Below, piece by piece: positions 17,230 to 25,316 of a stretch of 64,000 nucleotides of DNA. This stretch comes from Pseudomonas protegens CHA0. GTDB lineage: Bacteria > Pseudomonadota > Gammaproteobacteria > Pseudomonadales > Pseudomonadaceae. Below the pieces are notes generated by a model. It was not told the DNA's origin, did no database searches, and saw only the letters and a program-made list of their open reading frames with translations. The stretch covers positions 249,001-313,000 of the forward strand of contig NC_021237.1 in assembly GCF_000397205.1 (NCBI RefSeq). Reading direction: 5' to 3'. The position numbers were made by a program, and so were the translations under genes. Each line of letters opens with the position of its first letter. The stretch's first letter is position 1.

Positions 17230-17264
17230 AGGCCGTCTCCTTGGCAGGGTGCGGCCTTTTTTTT
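17230..17264 (+). terminator. Rho-independent terminator after exbD
   Basis: AGGCCG (17230-17235) pairs with CGGCCT (17252-17257) and is followed by a run of T to 17264. It ends the tonB operon. Confidence 0.75.
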
Positions 17265-17312
17265 GCCTGGCGAAAAAGCCCCCGCAAGGCCCCCACCGTA
17301 ATCGCGCCAGCC

Positions 17313-17394
17313 GTAGGCGCTGGCTTGCCAGCGAAGGCGTCCTTGAGCGCGGTGCAAGGCTTGCGGGCCCCTTCGCTGGCAAGCCGGCTCCTAC
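17313..17394. repeat. REP element pair (inverted)
   Basis: GTAGGCGCTGGCTTGCCAGC at the left (a GTAGGCGC variant) and GCTGGCAAGCCGGCTCCTAC at the right. First of two pairs in the gap after exbD. Confidence 0.85.
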
Positions 17395-17421
17395 AAGAAC
17401 ACCGCCGTATTCGCGCCAGAT

Positions 17422-17503
17422 GTAGGAGCTGGCTTGCCAGCGAAGGCGTCCTTGAGTGCGACGCAAGGCTTGCGGGCCTCTTCGCCGGCAAGCCGGCTCC
17501 TAC
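17422..17503. repeat. REP element pair (inverted)
   Basis: Second pair in the gap, about 109 bases after the first, with the canonical GTAGGAGCTGGC left end. The two pairs have near-identical inner spacers, suggesting local duplication. Confidence 0.88.
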
Positions 17504-17528
17504 GGAGGCCGGGGGGAAGTTTTATATT

Positions 17529-17578
17529 CGTTTAAGGTATTAATAAATAGCTTCTTATTCCTTAACGAATATAAATCC
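17529..17578 (+). promoter_or_regulatory. AT-rich control region with two AAGGAATA-like motifs
   Basis: GTTTAAGGTATTAATAAATA (17530-17549) and TTATTCCTTAACGAATATAA (17555-17574) lie just upstream of the hydrolase/sfnR unit. The second contains TTATTCCTTAA, the reverse complement of TTAAGGAATAA, matching the motif seen upstream of other sulfur genes. Confidence 0.45.
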
Positions 17579-17625
17579 CCTCCCTATACTCGTCCGGGAA
17601 CAGACACGCAGCAGGAGAGTTCCCC

Positions 17626-18207
17626 ATGCGCAACGAATCCATTCGCTACTTGATTGTGCCGGGCTGGCAAGGATCGCCAGAAGATCATTGGCAAACCCAC
17701 TGGCAGAACAGCCTGCCCAACAGCGCGCGGGTGGAGCAGGCCGACTGGCTGACGCCGCGCCGCGAAGATTGGGTGGCGGCCCTGGCCGAGGCCATTGCCG
17801 CCGACGACACTCCGGTGATCCTGATTGCCCACAGCCTGGGTTGCATTACCGTGGCTCATTGGGCCGCGCGCGCGCCCGTAGCGGCCCTGCGCCAGGTGCG
17901 CGGTGCGTTGCTGGTGGCCCCGGCGGACGTCGAGCGCCCGGCCTGTGCCCCGGCGCTGCGCAATTTCGCGCCGATCCCCCGGCACCTGCTGCCGTTCCCC
18001 AGCCAAGTGGTCAGCTCGGATAACGACAGTGCCGTGAGCGCGCCGCGGGCCCTGGAGCTGGCCCGTGACTGGGGCGCCGAAGCCGGGATCCTGGCCGGCG
18101 CCGGCCATATCAACGTCAAGTCCGGCCACCATCGCTGGGAGCAGGGTTTCGCCTATCTGTACCGCTTGCAGAACCGCATGGAACAACACGCCCTGCGTCG
18201 TGCCTGA
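17626..18207 (+). CDS. RBBP9/YdeN-family alpha/beta hydrolase
   Basis: 193 aa. The short single-domain hydrolase plan of RBBP9/YdeN is clear: VPGWQGSPEDHWQTHW at the N-terminus, nucleophile Ser in AHSLGC (about residue 70), acid Asp in SSDND, and catalytic His in GAGHIN. It is a cytoplasmic serine hydrolase whose substrate is unknown. It starts a transcript running into the SfnR-type activator and lies behind a promoter with the sulfur-type motif, so a role in sulfur starvation is likely but not shown. Confidence 0.88.
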   Translation: MRNESIRYLIVPGWQGSPEDHWQTHWQNSLPNSARVEQADWLTPRREDWVAALAEAIAADDTPVILIAHSLGCITVAHWAARAPVAALRQVRGALLVAPADVERPACAPALRNFAPIPRHLLPFPSQVVSSDNDSAVSAPRALELARDWGAEAGILAGAGHINVKSGHHRWEQGFAYLYRLQNRMEQHALRRA

Positions 18208-18264
18208 TCGTCCTTTTTTCGTTTAAACGCCCCGTCCCCCGGCGGTCTGGGGCGGGAGCCTGCC

Positions 18265-19197
18265 ATGAGTGCCCATACCCCATTCGGTCAGCCGTTGCTG
18301 ACCTTCCCCGATGCCGAGAAAAGCCCCCTGAGCATCCGCGCCAAGGCGCTGGTGTTCGTCGACCCGCGCTCGCGGCAGTTGCGCGAAGAGCTGGAGCAAC
18401 TGGCGCCGCGTTCGGTCTCGGTACTGATCCGTGGCGAAACCGGCACCGGCAAGGAGCTGCTGGCCCGGCACATCCACCGTGCCAGCGATCGCAGTGGCCT
18501 GTTCGTCTCGGTGAACTGCGGCGCCATCAGCCCGACCTACGCCGACGCCGAACTGTTCGGTTATGCCGCCGGCAGTTTCAGCGGTTCGGCCAGCAGCCGC
18601 GCCGGCTGGTTCGGCTCGGCCAACGGCGGGACCCTGTACCTGGATGAAATCGGCGACCTGCCGCTGCCGATCCAGACCAAGCTGCTGGCCGCCCTGGAGA
18701 ACCACGAAGTGACCCGGGTTGGCGCCCAGCAACCGAGCCCGGTGGACGTACGCCTGGTGGCGGCCACCAGCATCGACCTGGCCCAGGCGGTGGCGGCGGG
18801 CAAGTTTCACGAGCGCCTGTATCGCTACCTCAGCGAAGGCCAGCTGGAACTGCCGGCGCTGCGGGAACGGGTGGGAGACATCGAGTCCCTGGCCGAATAC
18901 TTCCTCGGCATCTACAGCCAGCGCCTGGACCTGCCGGTGCCGCTGATCAGCGAAGCCGCGCAGCAGGCCCTGAATCGCCACAGCTGGCCGGGCAACACCC
19001 GGGAGCTGGAGAACGTCATCCACTTTGCGCTGCTGGTCAGCAGCGGCGAGGAGATACTGCCCGAGCACCTCAACCTGCCGCCGACGCCCTCGCCGCTGGA
19101 GCAGATCCAGCAGTTGTTGCAGCAGATCGCCGAGATCGGATCCGCTGTCGAGCGCCAGGCGCTGCACCAGTTGCTGCAACGCACCGCCCTGACCTGA
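18265..19197 (+). CDS. sfnR: SfnR-type sigma-54-dependent activator, lacking an evident Fis-type HTH
   Basis: 310 aa and almost only an AAA+ domain: Walker A GETGTGKE (57-64), Walker B GGTLYLDEIG (121-130), arginine-finger strand LVAATS and sensor II WPGNTRELEN (241-250). There is no N-terminal receiver domain, as in SfnR, which drives dimethylsulfone and sulfonate genes. Two oddities: the sigma-54-contact loop reads GSFSGS (103-108) rather than GAFTGA, and the protein stops after one helix (EIGSAVERQALHQLLQ) where a Fis-type DNA-binding domain would normally continue. A REP pair begins 14 bases after the stop. It may be truncated or a natural HTH-less group. Confidence 0.82.
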   Translation: MSAHTPFGQPLLTFPDAEKSPLSIRAKALVFVDPRSRQLREELEQLAPRSVSVLIRGETGTGKELLARHIHRASDRSGLFVSVNCGAISPTYADAELFGYAAGSFSGSASSRAGWFGSANGGTLYLDEIGDLPLPIQTKLLAALENHEVTRVGAQQPSPVDVRLVAATSIDLAQAVAAGKFHERLYRYLSEGQLELPALRERVGDIESLAEYFLGIYSQRLDLPVPLISEAAQQALNRHSWPGNTRELENVIHFALLVSSGEEILPEHLNLPPTPSPLEQIQQLLQQIAEIGSAVERQALHQLLQRTALT

Positions 19198-19210
19198 AAC
19201 CCCGGCCACC

Positions 19211-19292
19211 GTAGGAGCTGGCTTGCCAGCGAAGGCGTGCACAAGGGCGATGCAAGGCCTGAGGGCCTCTTCGCCGGCAAGCCGGCTACTAC
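19211..19292. repeat. REP element pair (inverted)
   Basis: GTAGGAGCTGGC left end, right end CCGGCTACTAC with one change in the terminal CTCC. It lies directly after the shortened sfnR frame. Confidence 0.85.
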
Positions 19293-19351
19293 CAAGGCTG
19301 GCCTGGCAGGTGGGAAATCGCAGGCTAGAGCGCCGGGAGGCTGTATGAACA

Positions 19352-19395
19352 AAATGGAATATGAACGTGAATAAAAGATATTGTTCGGGAATAAA
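19352..19395 (+). promoter_or_regulatory. AT-rich region with GGAATA repeats before metQ-like gene
   Basis: AAATGGAATATGAA (19352-19365) and TTCGGGAATAAAAAA (19384-19398) flank AATAAAAGATATTG. It carries the same GGAATA core as the other sulfur-gene promoters, about 105-150 bases upstream of the start codon. Confidence 0.35.
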
Positions 19396-19499
19396 AAATC
19401 TCGGTATTGTCCGCCTCACGCCAGCAGTGGCACTTCACTGGCACCTCGATCAGTTCCCTATTTGAAGCCGTCGTCGACCTCGACACCTAAGGACCTTGC

Positions 19500-20282
19500 A
19501 TGAAAAAAGTTCTGTTGTTCACCGCACTGGCGGCAGCCCTGAGCGCAGGTATCGCCCAGGCTGGCGAGAAGCTGGTGGTCGCCGCGACCCCGGTGCCCCA
19601 CGCCGAGATCCTCGAGCTGATCAAGCCGACCCTGGCCAAGGAAGGCGTGGACCTGGAAATCAAGGTCTTCACCGACTACGTGCAGCCCAACGTGCAGGTC
19701 GACCAGAAGCGCCTGGACGCCAACTACTTCCAGACCCTGCCCTACCTGAAAAGCTTCAACGAAGGCAAAGGCACCCACCTGGAAACCGTGATCGGCGTGC
19801 ACGTCGAACCTTTCGGCGGTTACTCGAAGAAGGTCAAGACCCTGGCCGAGCTGAAAGATGGCGCAACCATCGCCATCCCCAACGAAGGCAGCAACAGCGG
19901 CCGCGCCCTGATCCTGCTGCAGAAGGCCGGCCTGATCGAGCTCAAGGACCCGAAGAACGCCGTGGCCACGCCCAAGGACATCGCCAAGAACCCGCACAAC
20001 TTCAAGTTCAAGGAACTTGAGTCGGCCATGCTGCCGCGGGTCCTGGACCAGGTTGACCTGGACATGATCAACACCAACTATGCCCTGGAAGCCGGCCTGA
20101 ACCCGGCGAAGGATGCGCTGATCATCGAAGGTTCCGATTCGCCTTACGTGAACTACCTGGTGGCTCGCCCGGACAACAAGGACAGCCCGGCCATCCAGAA
20201 GTTGGCCAAGGCCCTGACCAGCCCGGAAGTCAAAGCCTTCATCGAGAAAAAATACAGCGGCGCAGTACTGCCGGCGTTCTGA
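19500..20282 (+). CDS. MetQ/NlpA-family substrate-binding protein
   Basis: 260 aa. The signal peptide (LLFTALAAALSAGIAQA) has no lipobox Cys, so it is a soluble periplasmic form rather than a lipoprotein. Family motifs are clear: VVAATPVPHAEIL, FTDYVQPNVQVDQKRLDANY, IAIPNEGSNSGRAL and SDSPYVNYLVARPDN. Members bind methionine and related S-compounds for MetNI-type importers. No permease follows (a terminator does, at 20322), so it may share the MetNI system at 31540-33298 or feed another importer. AAGGA precedes ATG 19500. Confidence 0.9.
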   Translation: MKKVLLFTALAAALSAGIAQAGEKLVVAATPVPHAEILELIKPTLAKEGVDLEIKVFTDYVQPNVQVDQKRLDANYFQTLPYLKSFNEGKGTHLETVIGVHVEPFGGYSKKVKTLAELKDGATIAIPNEGSNSGRALILLQKAGLIELKDPKNAVATPKDIAKNPHNFKFKELESAMLPRVLDQVDLDMINTNYALEAGLNPAKDALIIEGSDSPYVNYLVARPDNKDSPAIQKLAKALTSPEVKAFIEKKYSGAVLPAF

Positions 20283-20321
20283 TGAACTAGGCTACTGACG
20301 CGACAAACCCCTTCAAGGTTT

Positions 20322-20357
20322 AAACGCCGACGGCTAGCGCAGCGTCGGCGTTTTTTA
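20322..20357 (+). terminator. Rho-independent terminator
   Basis: AAACGCCGACG (20322-20332) pairs perfectly with CGTCGGCGTTT (20343-20353) around a 10-base loop and is followed by a T-rich tail. It ends the metQ-like transcript. Confidence 0.92.
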
Positions 20358-20386
20358 TTGCGCCCGAAAACCGTAGGAGCCGGCGC

Positions 20387-20494
20387 CTATACAGCGGCGT
20401 TTTTGGCAGTGGGCTGGGTGGCCCGGCGCAGGGCCGCCAGCCATTTCATCAGTTCATGGGGGTCCAGGGGTTGCGGGGTCTTTGCATCGGCCAT
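20387..20494 (-). CDS. Possible 35-aa small protein
   Basis: Short frame beginning MADAKTPQPLDPHELMKWLA and ending in NAAV, with GC-rich Pseudomonas-like codons. CTCAAGGACG stands 8-9 bases before ATG 20494, a good ribosome site, and the frame ends at TAG in a former REP-like stretch. It is predicted as one amphipathic helix (HELMKWLAALRRA) between flexible ends. It has its own space between a terminator and the divergent ABC operon. No family recognised; whether it is translated is inference from the ribosome site and composition. Confidence 0.5.
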   Translation of the reverse strand: MADAKTPQPLDPHELMKWLAALRRATQPTAKNAAV

Positions 20495-20624
20495 GGTGGT
20501 CGTCCTTGAGAGGTGCAGCGTCCAGTGGGGGGATGGGCGCGAAAGCTCCGTTCGACCCGGTAGAAAAGGTAGTAGCCCTGCGCCAGCCCGGCAAATCCGC
20601 GGGTTAGGTTTTTGGGTGATATCA

Positions 20625-20673
20625 ATATGCCTTAACGGTATTTAAATTCTGCTTTTTATAGCTATAAAGTCGC
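20625..20673 (+). promoter_or_regulatory. AT-rich promoter region of the ABC operon
   Basis: ATATGCCTTAACGGTATTTA (20625-20644) aligns with TATTCCTTAACGAATATAAA at 17556, and is followed by TTTTTATAGCTATAAAG (20653-20669). It is the only AT-rich stretch in the gap between the 35-aa frame and the permease gene. Confidence 0.42.
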
Positions 20674-20748
20674 GGCAGCCGGGCGGTTACCCATCGCCCC
20701 ATGGACTGCACCACCGCCGCTGTACCCCAGCGGCGTCCAGGACTTTCA

Positions 20749-21414
20749 ATGACCCTCGACTACGCCTTTATCCTCAGCACCCTGCCGGCCTTTCTCAAAG
20801 CCGTTGGGGTAACCCTGCAGGTCGGCCTGATCGCCATCGGCACTTCCCTGCTGGTGGCCCTGATCAACGCCACGCTCCTGGTATTTCGCACCCCTTACCT
20901 GCACCGGCTGATCGGCCTGTACGTGGAACTGGCGCGCAACACACCGCTGCTGATCCAGCTGTTCTTCGTCTACTTCGCCTTGCCGGCCCTGGGGATCAAG
21001 GTCTCCGGCTTCACCGCGGCGATCATCACCATGACTTTTCTTGGCGGCGCCTACCTCACCGAGGTGCTGCGGGCCGGCGTGGAAGCCGTGCCCCAGGCGC
21101 AGTTGGAGTCGGGGCGTTCCATCGGCCTGTCGCAGTGGCAGTTGCTGCGCTACGTGATCCTGCCACAGGCCGGGATCCTCAGCCTGCCATCGCTGTTCGC
21201 CAATTTCATTTTCCTGCTCAAGGAAACCACCGTGGTCTCGGCGGTGGCGGTGCCGGAAATTCTCTACACCACCAAGAGCTACATCGCCCTGTACTACAAG
21301 ACCTACGAAATGCTCGCGGTGCTGACGCTGATCTGCGTGCTGTTGTTCCTGCCCCTGTCGCTGTTGCTCAGCCGTCTGGAAAGGAGGTTGCAGCATGGCC
21401 AGTTCGGGTCTTGA
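20749..21414 (+). CDS. Polar amino-acid ABC transporter permease (HisM-like)
   Basis: 221 aa, five predicted membrane helices. The N-terminal YVELARNTPLLIQLFFVYF and the EAA loop (EAVPQAQLESGRSIGLSQWQ, then LPQAG) are typical of histidine/glutamine/cystine-type permeases. CAGGAC precedes ATG 20749; an upstream in-frame ATG at 20701 lacks a ribosome site. First of four overlapping genes (permease, permease, ATPase, binding protein). The sulfur setting suggests cystine or another S-amino acid. Confidence 0.9.
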   Translation: MTLDYAFILSTLPAFLKAVGVTLQVGLIAIGTSLLVALINATLLVFRTPYLHRLIGLYVELARNTPLLIQLFFVYFALPALGIKVSGFTAAIITMTFLGGAYLTEVLRAGVEAVPQAQLESGRSIGLSQWQLLRYVILPQAGILSLPSLFANFIFLLKETTVVSAVAVPEILYTTKSYIALYYKTYEMLAVLTLICVLLFLPLSLLLSRLERRLQHGQFGS

Positions 21415-22054
21415 GCTGTTGCTGGTGTCCCTGCCGCAACTGGCCAGGGGCGCTGCGCAGACCTTGTCGATTTCCTTGCTGAGCATTGCCTTCAGCACCC
21501 TGGGCGGCGTGCTCTATGGCGTGCTGCGCAGCCTGCAGCGCAAGGTGCTGGACGTGCCGCTGCGGATCTACCTGGAGCTGTTCCGGGCGATCCCGGTGCT
21601 GGTCTGGTTGTACCTGCTGTTCTTCGGCTTTCCGATCTTCTTCGGCATCAGTATTCCCAGCTTCACCTGCGCGGTGCTGGTGCTGTCGCTGTGGGGTGCC
21701 AGCGAGGTCGGCGAGGTGGTCCGCGGGGCTCTGCAATCCCTGCCCCGGGGCCAGCGTGAAGCGGGCTTGTCCATCGGTCTTTCCGGTGCCCAGTTGTACG
21801 GCTACGTATTGCTGCCCCAGGCGCTGAAACGCATGACGCCACCGACCATCAACGTCTACACGCGGATCATCAAGACCAGTTCCCTGGCGGTGCTGATCGG
21901 CGTGGTGGACGTGATCAAGGTCGGCCAGCAGATCATCGAGCGCACCTACGAGTCGGTGCTGATCTACGGCGTTCTGTTTCTGTTTTTCTTCTTTATCTGC
22001 TACCCGTTGTCAGCCGCCTCCCGCGTGCTGGAACGGCGCTGGACGCAAGCATGA
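21395..22054 (+). CDS. Polar amino-acid ABC transporter permease
   Basis: 219 aa, second permease of the complex. The family marks YLELFRAIPVLVWLYLLFFG and EAGLSIGLSGAQLYGYVLLP (EAA loop) are visible. GGAGG lies before ATG 21395 inside the end of the first permease gene (20-base overlap), and the stop overlaps the ATPase start. The paired permeases presumably form a heterodimer. Confidence 0.9.
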   Translation: MASSGLELLLVSLPQLARGAAQTLSISLLSIAFSTLGGVLYGVLRSLQRKVLDVPLRIYLELFRAIPVLVWLYLLFFGFPIFFGISIPSFTCAVLVLSLWGASEVGEVVRGALQSLPRGQREAGLSIGLSGAQLYGYVLLPQALKRMTPPTINVYTRIIKTSSLAVLIGVVDVIKVGQQIIERTYESVLIYGVLFLFFFFICYPLSAASRVLERRWTQA

Positions 22055-22833
22055 GCGCATTGATCGAGTTCCAGGGTTTCAACAAGTTCTTCGGCCCGCA
22101 GCAGGTGCTAAAGGAAGTGGACCTCTGCGTGGCGGCGGGTGAGGTGATCGTCATCCTCGGCCCCAGCGGCTGCGGCAAGAGCACCCTGTTGCGCTGCCTC
22201 AACGGCCTGGAAACCGCCCACAGCGGCCACCTGCGTTTTGCCGGGCGCGAACTGCTGAGCCCCGCCACCGACTGGCGCCAGGTGCGCCAGCAGATCGGCA
22301 TGGTGTTCCAGAGCTATCACCTGTTTCCCCACATGAACGTGCTGGACAACATCCTCCTGGGGCCGCTCAAGGTACAGAAGCGCGAGCCCCGGGAAGCCCG
22401 GGCCCAGGCCGAGGCGCTGCTGGAACGAGTGGGCCTGCTGGACAAGCGCGAGGCCTTTCCCCGGCAGCTTTCCGGCGGCCAGCAGCAACGCATCGCCATC
22501 GTCCGTTCGTTGTGCATGAACCCCCAGGTGATGCTGTTCGACGAGGTCACCGCGGCGCTGGACCCGGAGATGGTCAAGGAAGTGCTGCAAGTGATCCAGG
22601 GCCTGGCCCGCGACGGCATGACCCTGTTGATTGTCACCCATGAAATGGCCTTCGCCCGGGCCGTGGCCGACCGCATCGTGTTCATGGATGGCGGGCGCAT
22701 CGTGGAACAGAACACCCCCGAGGCTTTCTTCACGAACCCGCAGAGCGCACGCGCGCAGCAGTTCCTGGAGAAGTTCTCCTTCGTTGAAGCACTGCCCAAG
22801 AAAGCCCCTAAAAAGGAACTGGAGCTCTTATGA
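22051..22833 (+). CDS. Amino-acid ABC transporter ATP-binding protein
   Basis: 260 aa ABC ATPase: Walker A GPSGCGKST (about 38-46), Q-loop MVFQSYHLFPH, signature LSGGQQQR, Walker B VMLFDEV and switch His in VTHEM. The residue after the Walker B Glu departs from the usual EPT/EATS, reading DEVTAALDPE. ATGA overlaps join it to both neighbours. It powers import through the two permeases upstream. Confidence 0.92.
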   Translation: MSALIEFQGFNKFFGPQQVLKEVDLCVAAGEVIVILGPSGCGKSTLLRCLNGLETAHSGHLRFAGRELLSPATDWRQVRQQIGMVFQSYHLFPHMNVLDNILLGPLKVQKREPREARAQAEALLERVGLLDKREAFPRQLSGGQQQRIAIVRSLCMNPQVMLFDEVTAALDPEMVKEVLQVIQGLARDGMTLLIVTHEMAFARAVADRIVFMDGGRIVEQNTPEAFFTNPQSARAQQFLEKFSFVEALPKKAPKKELELL

Positions 22834-23714
22834 AAACTGCCAAGTCTTCGCTGTTGTTACTGCCGCTGTTCGGTCTGGCCCTGCTGGCCGGCTGCGATAA
22901 ATCTGCCGAGGCCCCCAAGCCTGCGGCCACCGCTGCCAGCGCCGCGCCGGCGGCCGGCTACCTGGACAAGATCAAGGCCCGGGACAAGCTGATCGTCGGC
23001 GTGTTCACCGACAAGCCGCCGTTCGGTTTCGTCGATGAAACCGGGCGCTATGTGGGGTTCGATACCGACATCGGCCGGCGACTGGCCAAGGACCTGCTGG
23101 GGGACGAGAACAAGGTTGAATTCGTCGCCGTGGAACCGGCCAGCCGCATTCCCTTCCTGCAGAGCGACAAGGTTGACCTGATCCTGGCCAACATGACCGT
23201 GACTCCGGAGCGCAAGGAAGCGGTGGAATTCACCAACCCCAACCTCAAGGTGGCGGTGCAGGCCCTGGTGCCCGAAGGCAGTGCAGTGAAGAGCCTGGAT
23301 GACCTGGCGAGCCGCACCACCATCGTCACCACCGGCACCACCGCGGACATCTGGCTGACCCAGAACCACCCGGACTGGAAACTGCTCAAGTTCGAGAAGA
23401 ACACCGAGTCCCTGCAAGCCTTGGCCAATGGCCGTGGCGACGCCTATGCCCAGGACAACCTGATTCTGTTCAGCTGGTCCAAGCAGAACCCGGGCTACCG
23501 CGTATTGCCCCAGACCCTGGGCGAACAGGCGCCGATTGCCCCGGCGGTGAAGAAAGGCAACATCGAACTGCGGGACTGGGTGAATGCCGAACTGGCCAAA
23601 CTGGGCGAAGAGAAATACCTGCTCAAGCTGTATGACCAGTACGTGCGCAAGGAACTGAGCGACGACACCAAGCCCGAGAGCGTGATTGTCGAAGGCGGCA
23701 AGTGGCAGGGCTGA
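22830..23714 (+). CDS. Amino-acid ABC transporter substrate-binding lipoprotein
   Basis: 294 aa, family 3 extracellular solute-binding protein. Lipobox LLAGC (Cys22) is followed by an Ala/Pro-rich tether, then the binding domain (KLIVGVFTDKPPFGFVDE, VGFDTDIGRRLAKDLLG, LILANMTVTPERKEAVEF). Last gene of the four-gene transport operon, starting in an ATGA overlap with the ATPase gene. The ligand is unknown; an S-containing amino acid is inferred from the surroundings. Confidence 0.9.
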   Translation: MKTAKSSLLLLPLFGLALLAGCDKSAEAPKPAATAASAAPAAGYLDKIKARDKLIVGVFTDKPPFGFVDETGRYVGFDTDIGRRLAKDLLGDENKVEFVAVEPASRIPFLQSDKVDLILANMTVTPERKEAVEFTNPNLKVAVQALVPEGSAVKSLDDLASRTTIVTTGTTADIWLTQNHPDWKLLKFEKNTESLQALANGRGDAYAQDNLILFSWSKQNPGYRVLPQTLGEQAPIAPAVKKGNIELRDWVNAELAKLGEEKYLLKLYDQYVRKELSDDTKPESVIVEGGKWQG

Positions 23715-23730
23715 TCCCTCCTCCCTCCGC

Positions 23731-23813
23731 GTAGGAGCTGGCTTGCCAGCGAAGGCGTCCGCGAGAGCGGTGCGGGGCTTGAGGGCCTCTTCGCCAGCAA
23801 GCTGGCTCCTACG
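23731..23813. repeat. REP element pair (inverted)
   Basis: GTAGGAGCTGGCTTGCCAGC left, CCAGCAAGCTGGCTCCTAC right. It lies between the ABC operon and the convergent ATPase gene. Confidence 0.88.
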
Positions 23814-23845
23814 GGGGCATGGCAGTCGGGGCCGGCGGGGAGGGG

Positions 23846-25042
23846 TCAATCGGGCCAGTTCCACGCCGGTTCGTCCAGCATGCGCTGGCCGACGATGCCG
23901 GTCTGGCCCAGTTGTTTCTCCAGCACGATGCAGTTGCATTCGGGGTCTTGCTGCAAGGCCGCGATCAGCCGCCGGGCGTGGGACACCACCCACACCTGGC
24001 ACTGCTGCGAGGCGCGAATGATCAGGCGCGCCAGGGCCGGCAACAGGTCCGGGTGCAGGCTGGTCTCCGGTTCGTTGAGCACCATCAGGGTCGGGGGTCG
24101 TGGGGTCAGCAGGGCCGCTACCAGCAACAGGTAGCGCAAGGTGCCGTCGGACAGTTCCGCGGCCGACAACGGTCGCAACAAGCCTTCCTGATAGAACTGC
24201 ACCCCGAACAGCCCCCCCGGAACGGCATCGATCTCCAGCCGCGACTCCGGGAAGGCATCGCTGATGGTTTCGTGCAATGCCTGCTGATCGCCCACTTCGA
24301 TGATGGTCTGCAACGCGGCGGCCAGGTCCCGGCCATCGTGGTGCAGCACCGGGGTGCGGGTGCCCAGTTGTGGTCGGCGCGCGGGTGCCTGGCTGTCGGT
24401 GCGCAAGTGATCATAAAAACGCCAGCCACGGATCTGCTCGCGCAGATGCAGGACCTCGGGCGATGAACTCAGGTTGCCCACCCGGTCGAACAGGCTGTCG
24501 CCGCTGCTCGTGTGCTGCGCCAGCACCTCCCATTGTCGGCCCGCACGGGCTCGTATCATCGGGCCCTGGCGGTCCACCAGGGCACTGGCCGAGCGGTACA
24601 GGGGCCCGCCCCAGATGCTCTCGCGCTTGATCCACGGGTCGAGAGTGAAGCGCGAGGCAATCGGCGAGCTGTGCCCGGGCAACATGAAATGGCCGCTGGA
24701 ATCCGGCAGCCCCAGGCTGATCGCGTACCCGAAGTCCTCACCGGCAAAGCCCAGTTGCAGGCGTCTGGCGGCCTTGCGCTGCCCGCCCTGGATCGGCACC
24801 TCGCCCTGGCTCATGCGTCGGCTGATCTGTTCCGGCCCGGCCCAATACGTCGATTCCAGCCCGCCTTCCTTGGCCAGGGCGTTGACCACGCCGCCCTGGG
24901 CGGTCTCCGCCAGCAGGCGCAGGGCGCGGTACAGGTTGGACTTGCCGCTGCCGTTGGCGCCGGTGACCAGGTTCAGCCGACCCAGGGGAATCACCAGTTT
25001 GTTGATGGAGCGGTAGTTGGCCACCGCCAGGGTCTTGAGCAT
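23846..25042 (-). CDS. RecF-like AAA ATPase (AAA_21 type)
   Basis: 398 aa. N-terminal LAVANYRSINKLVIPLGRLN leads into Walker A GANGSGKS (28-35). A long middle region is followed by LSDGTLRYLLLVAALL (signature-like) and Walker B TLMVLNEPETSLHPDL with D-loop, then VVSHARRLI. This is the SMC/RecF-type ATPase plan without a TOPRIM nuclease domain. Such stand-alone ATPases are of unknown role; some relatives belong to defence systems. AGGAG supports ATG 25042. No partner gene is adjacent, and it is divergent from the efflux operon. Confidence 0.82.
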   Translation of the reverse strand: MLKTLAVANYRSINKLVIPLGRLNLVTGANGSGKSNLYRALRLLAETAQGGVVNALAKEGGLESTYWAGPEQISRRMSQGEVPIQGGQRKAARRLQLGFAGEDFGYAISLGLPDSSGHFMLPGHSSPIASRFTLDPWIKRESIWGGPLYRSASALVDRQGPMIRARAGRQWEVLAQHTSSGDSLFDRVGNLSSSPEVLHLREQIRGWRFYDHLRTDSQAPARRPQLGTRTPVLHHDGRDLAAALQTIIEVGDQQALHETISDAFPESRLEIDAVPGGLFGVQFYQEGLLRPLSAAELSDGTLRYLLLVAALLTPRPPTLMVLNEPETSLHPDLLPALARLIIRASQQCQVWVVSHARRLIAALQQDPECNCIVLEKQLGQTGIVGQRMLDEPAWNWPD

Positions 25043-25316
25043 GCCGGGTCTCCTGTTGCGTGGTGCGCAGTGTGCCTGATTTGTGGAGCCGCAGCTTGCT
25101 TGCGGCTGCCCTCGAAACCGACGTTGTGCTTGCCAGGATAGAGCGCGTCGAGGGCCGTTGCGGCTGCTGCGCCCCGGGGCGCCGGCCGGCCAGCGGGAGC
25201 AAGCTCCGCGCCACCGAAACCCTCTCTGATGAGACTGGCGTGCAGCGGTTGAACCCTGTTCTAAGCTCACAGTCGTAACGTCACTGGCGAGACAGCATCA
25301 CGCAAAAGGAGCCTGC

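Noticed and set aside
20358..20645. Plus-strand frame of 95 codons
   Set aside because: No ribosome site, and it starts in the tail of a terminator; the opposite strand has the better supported 35-codon frame.
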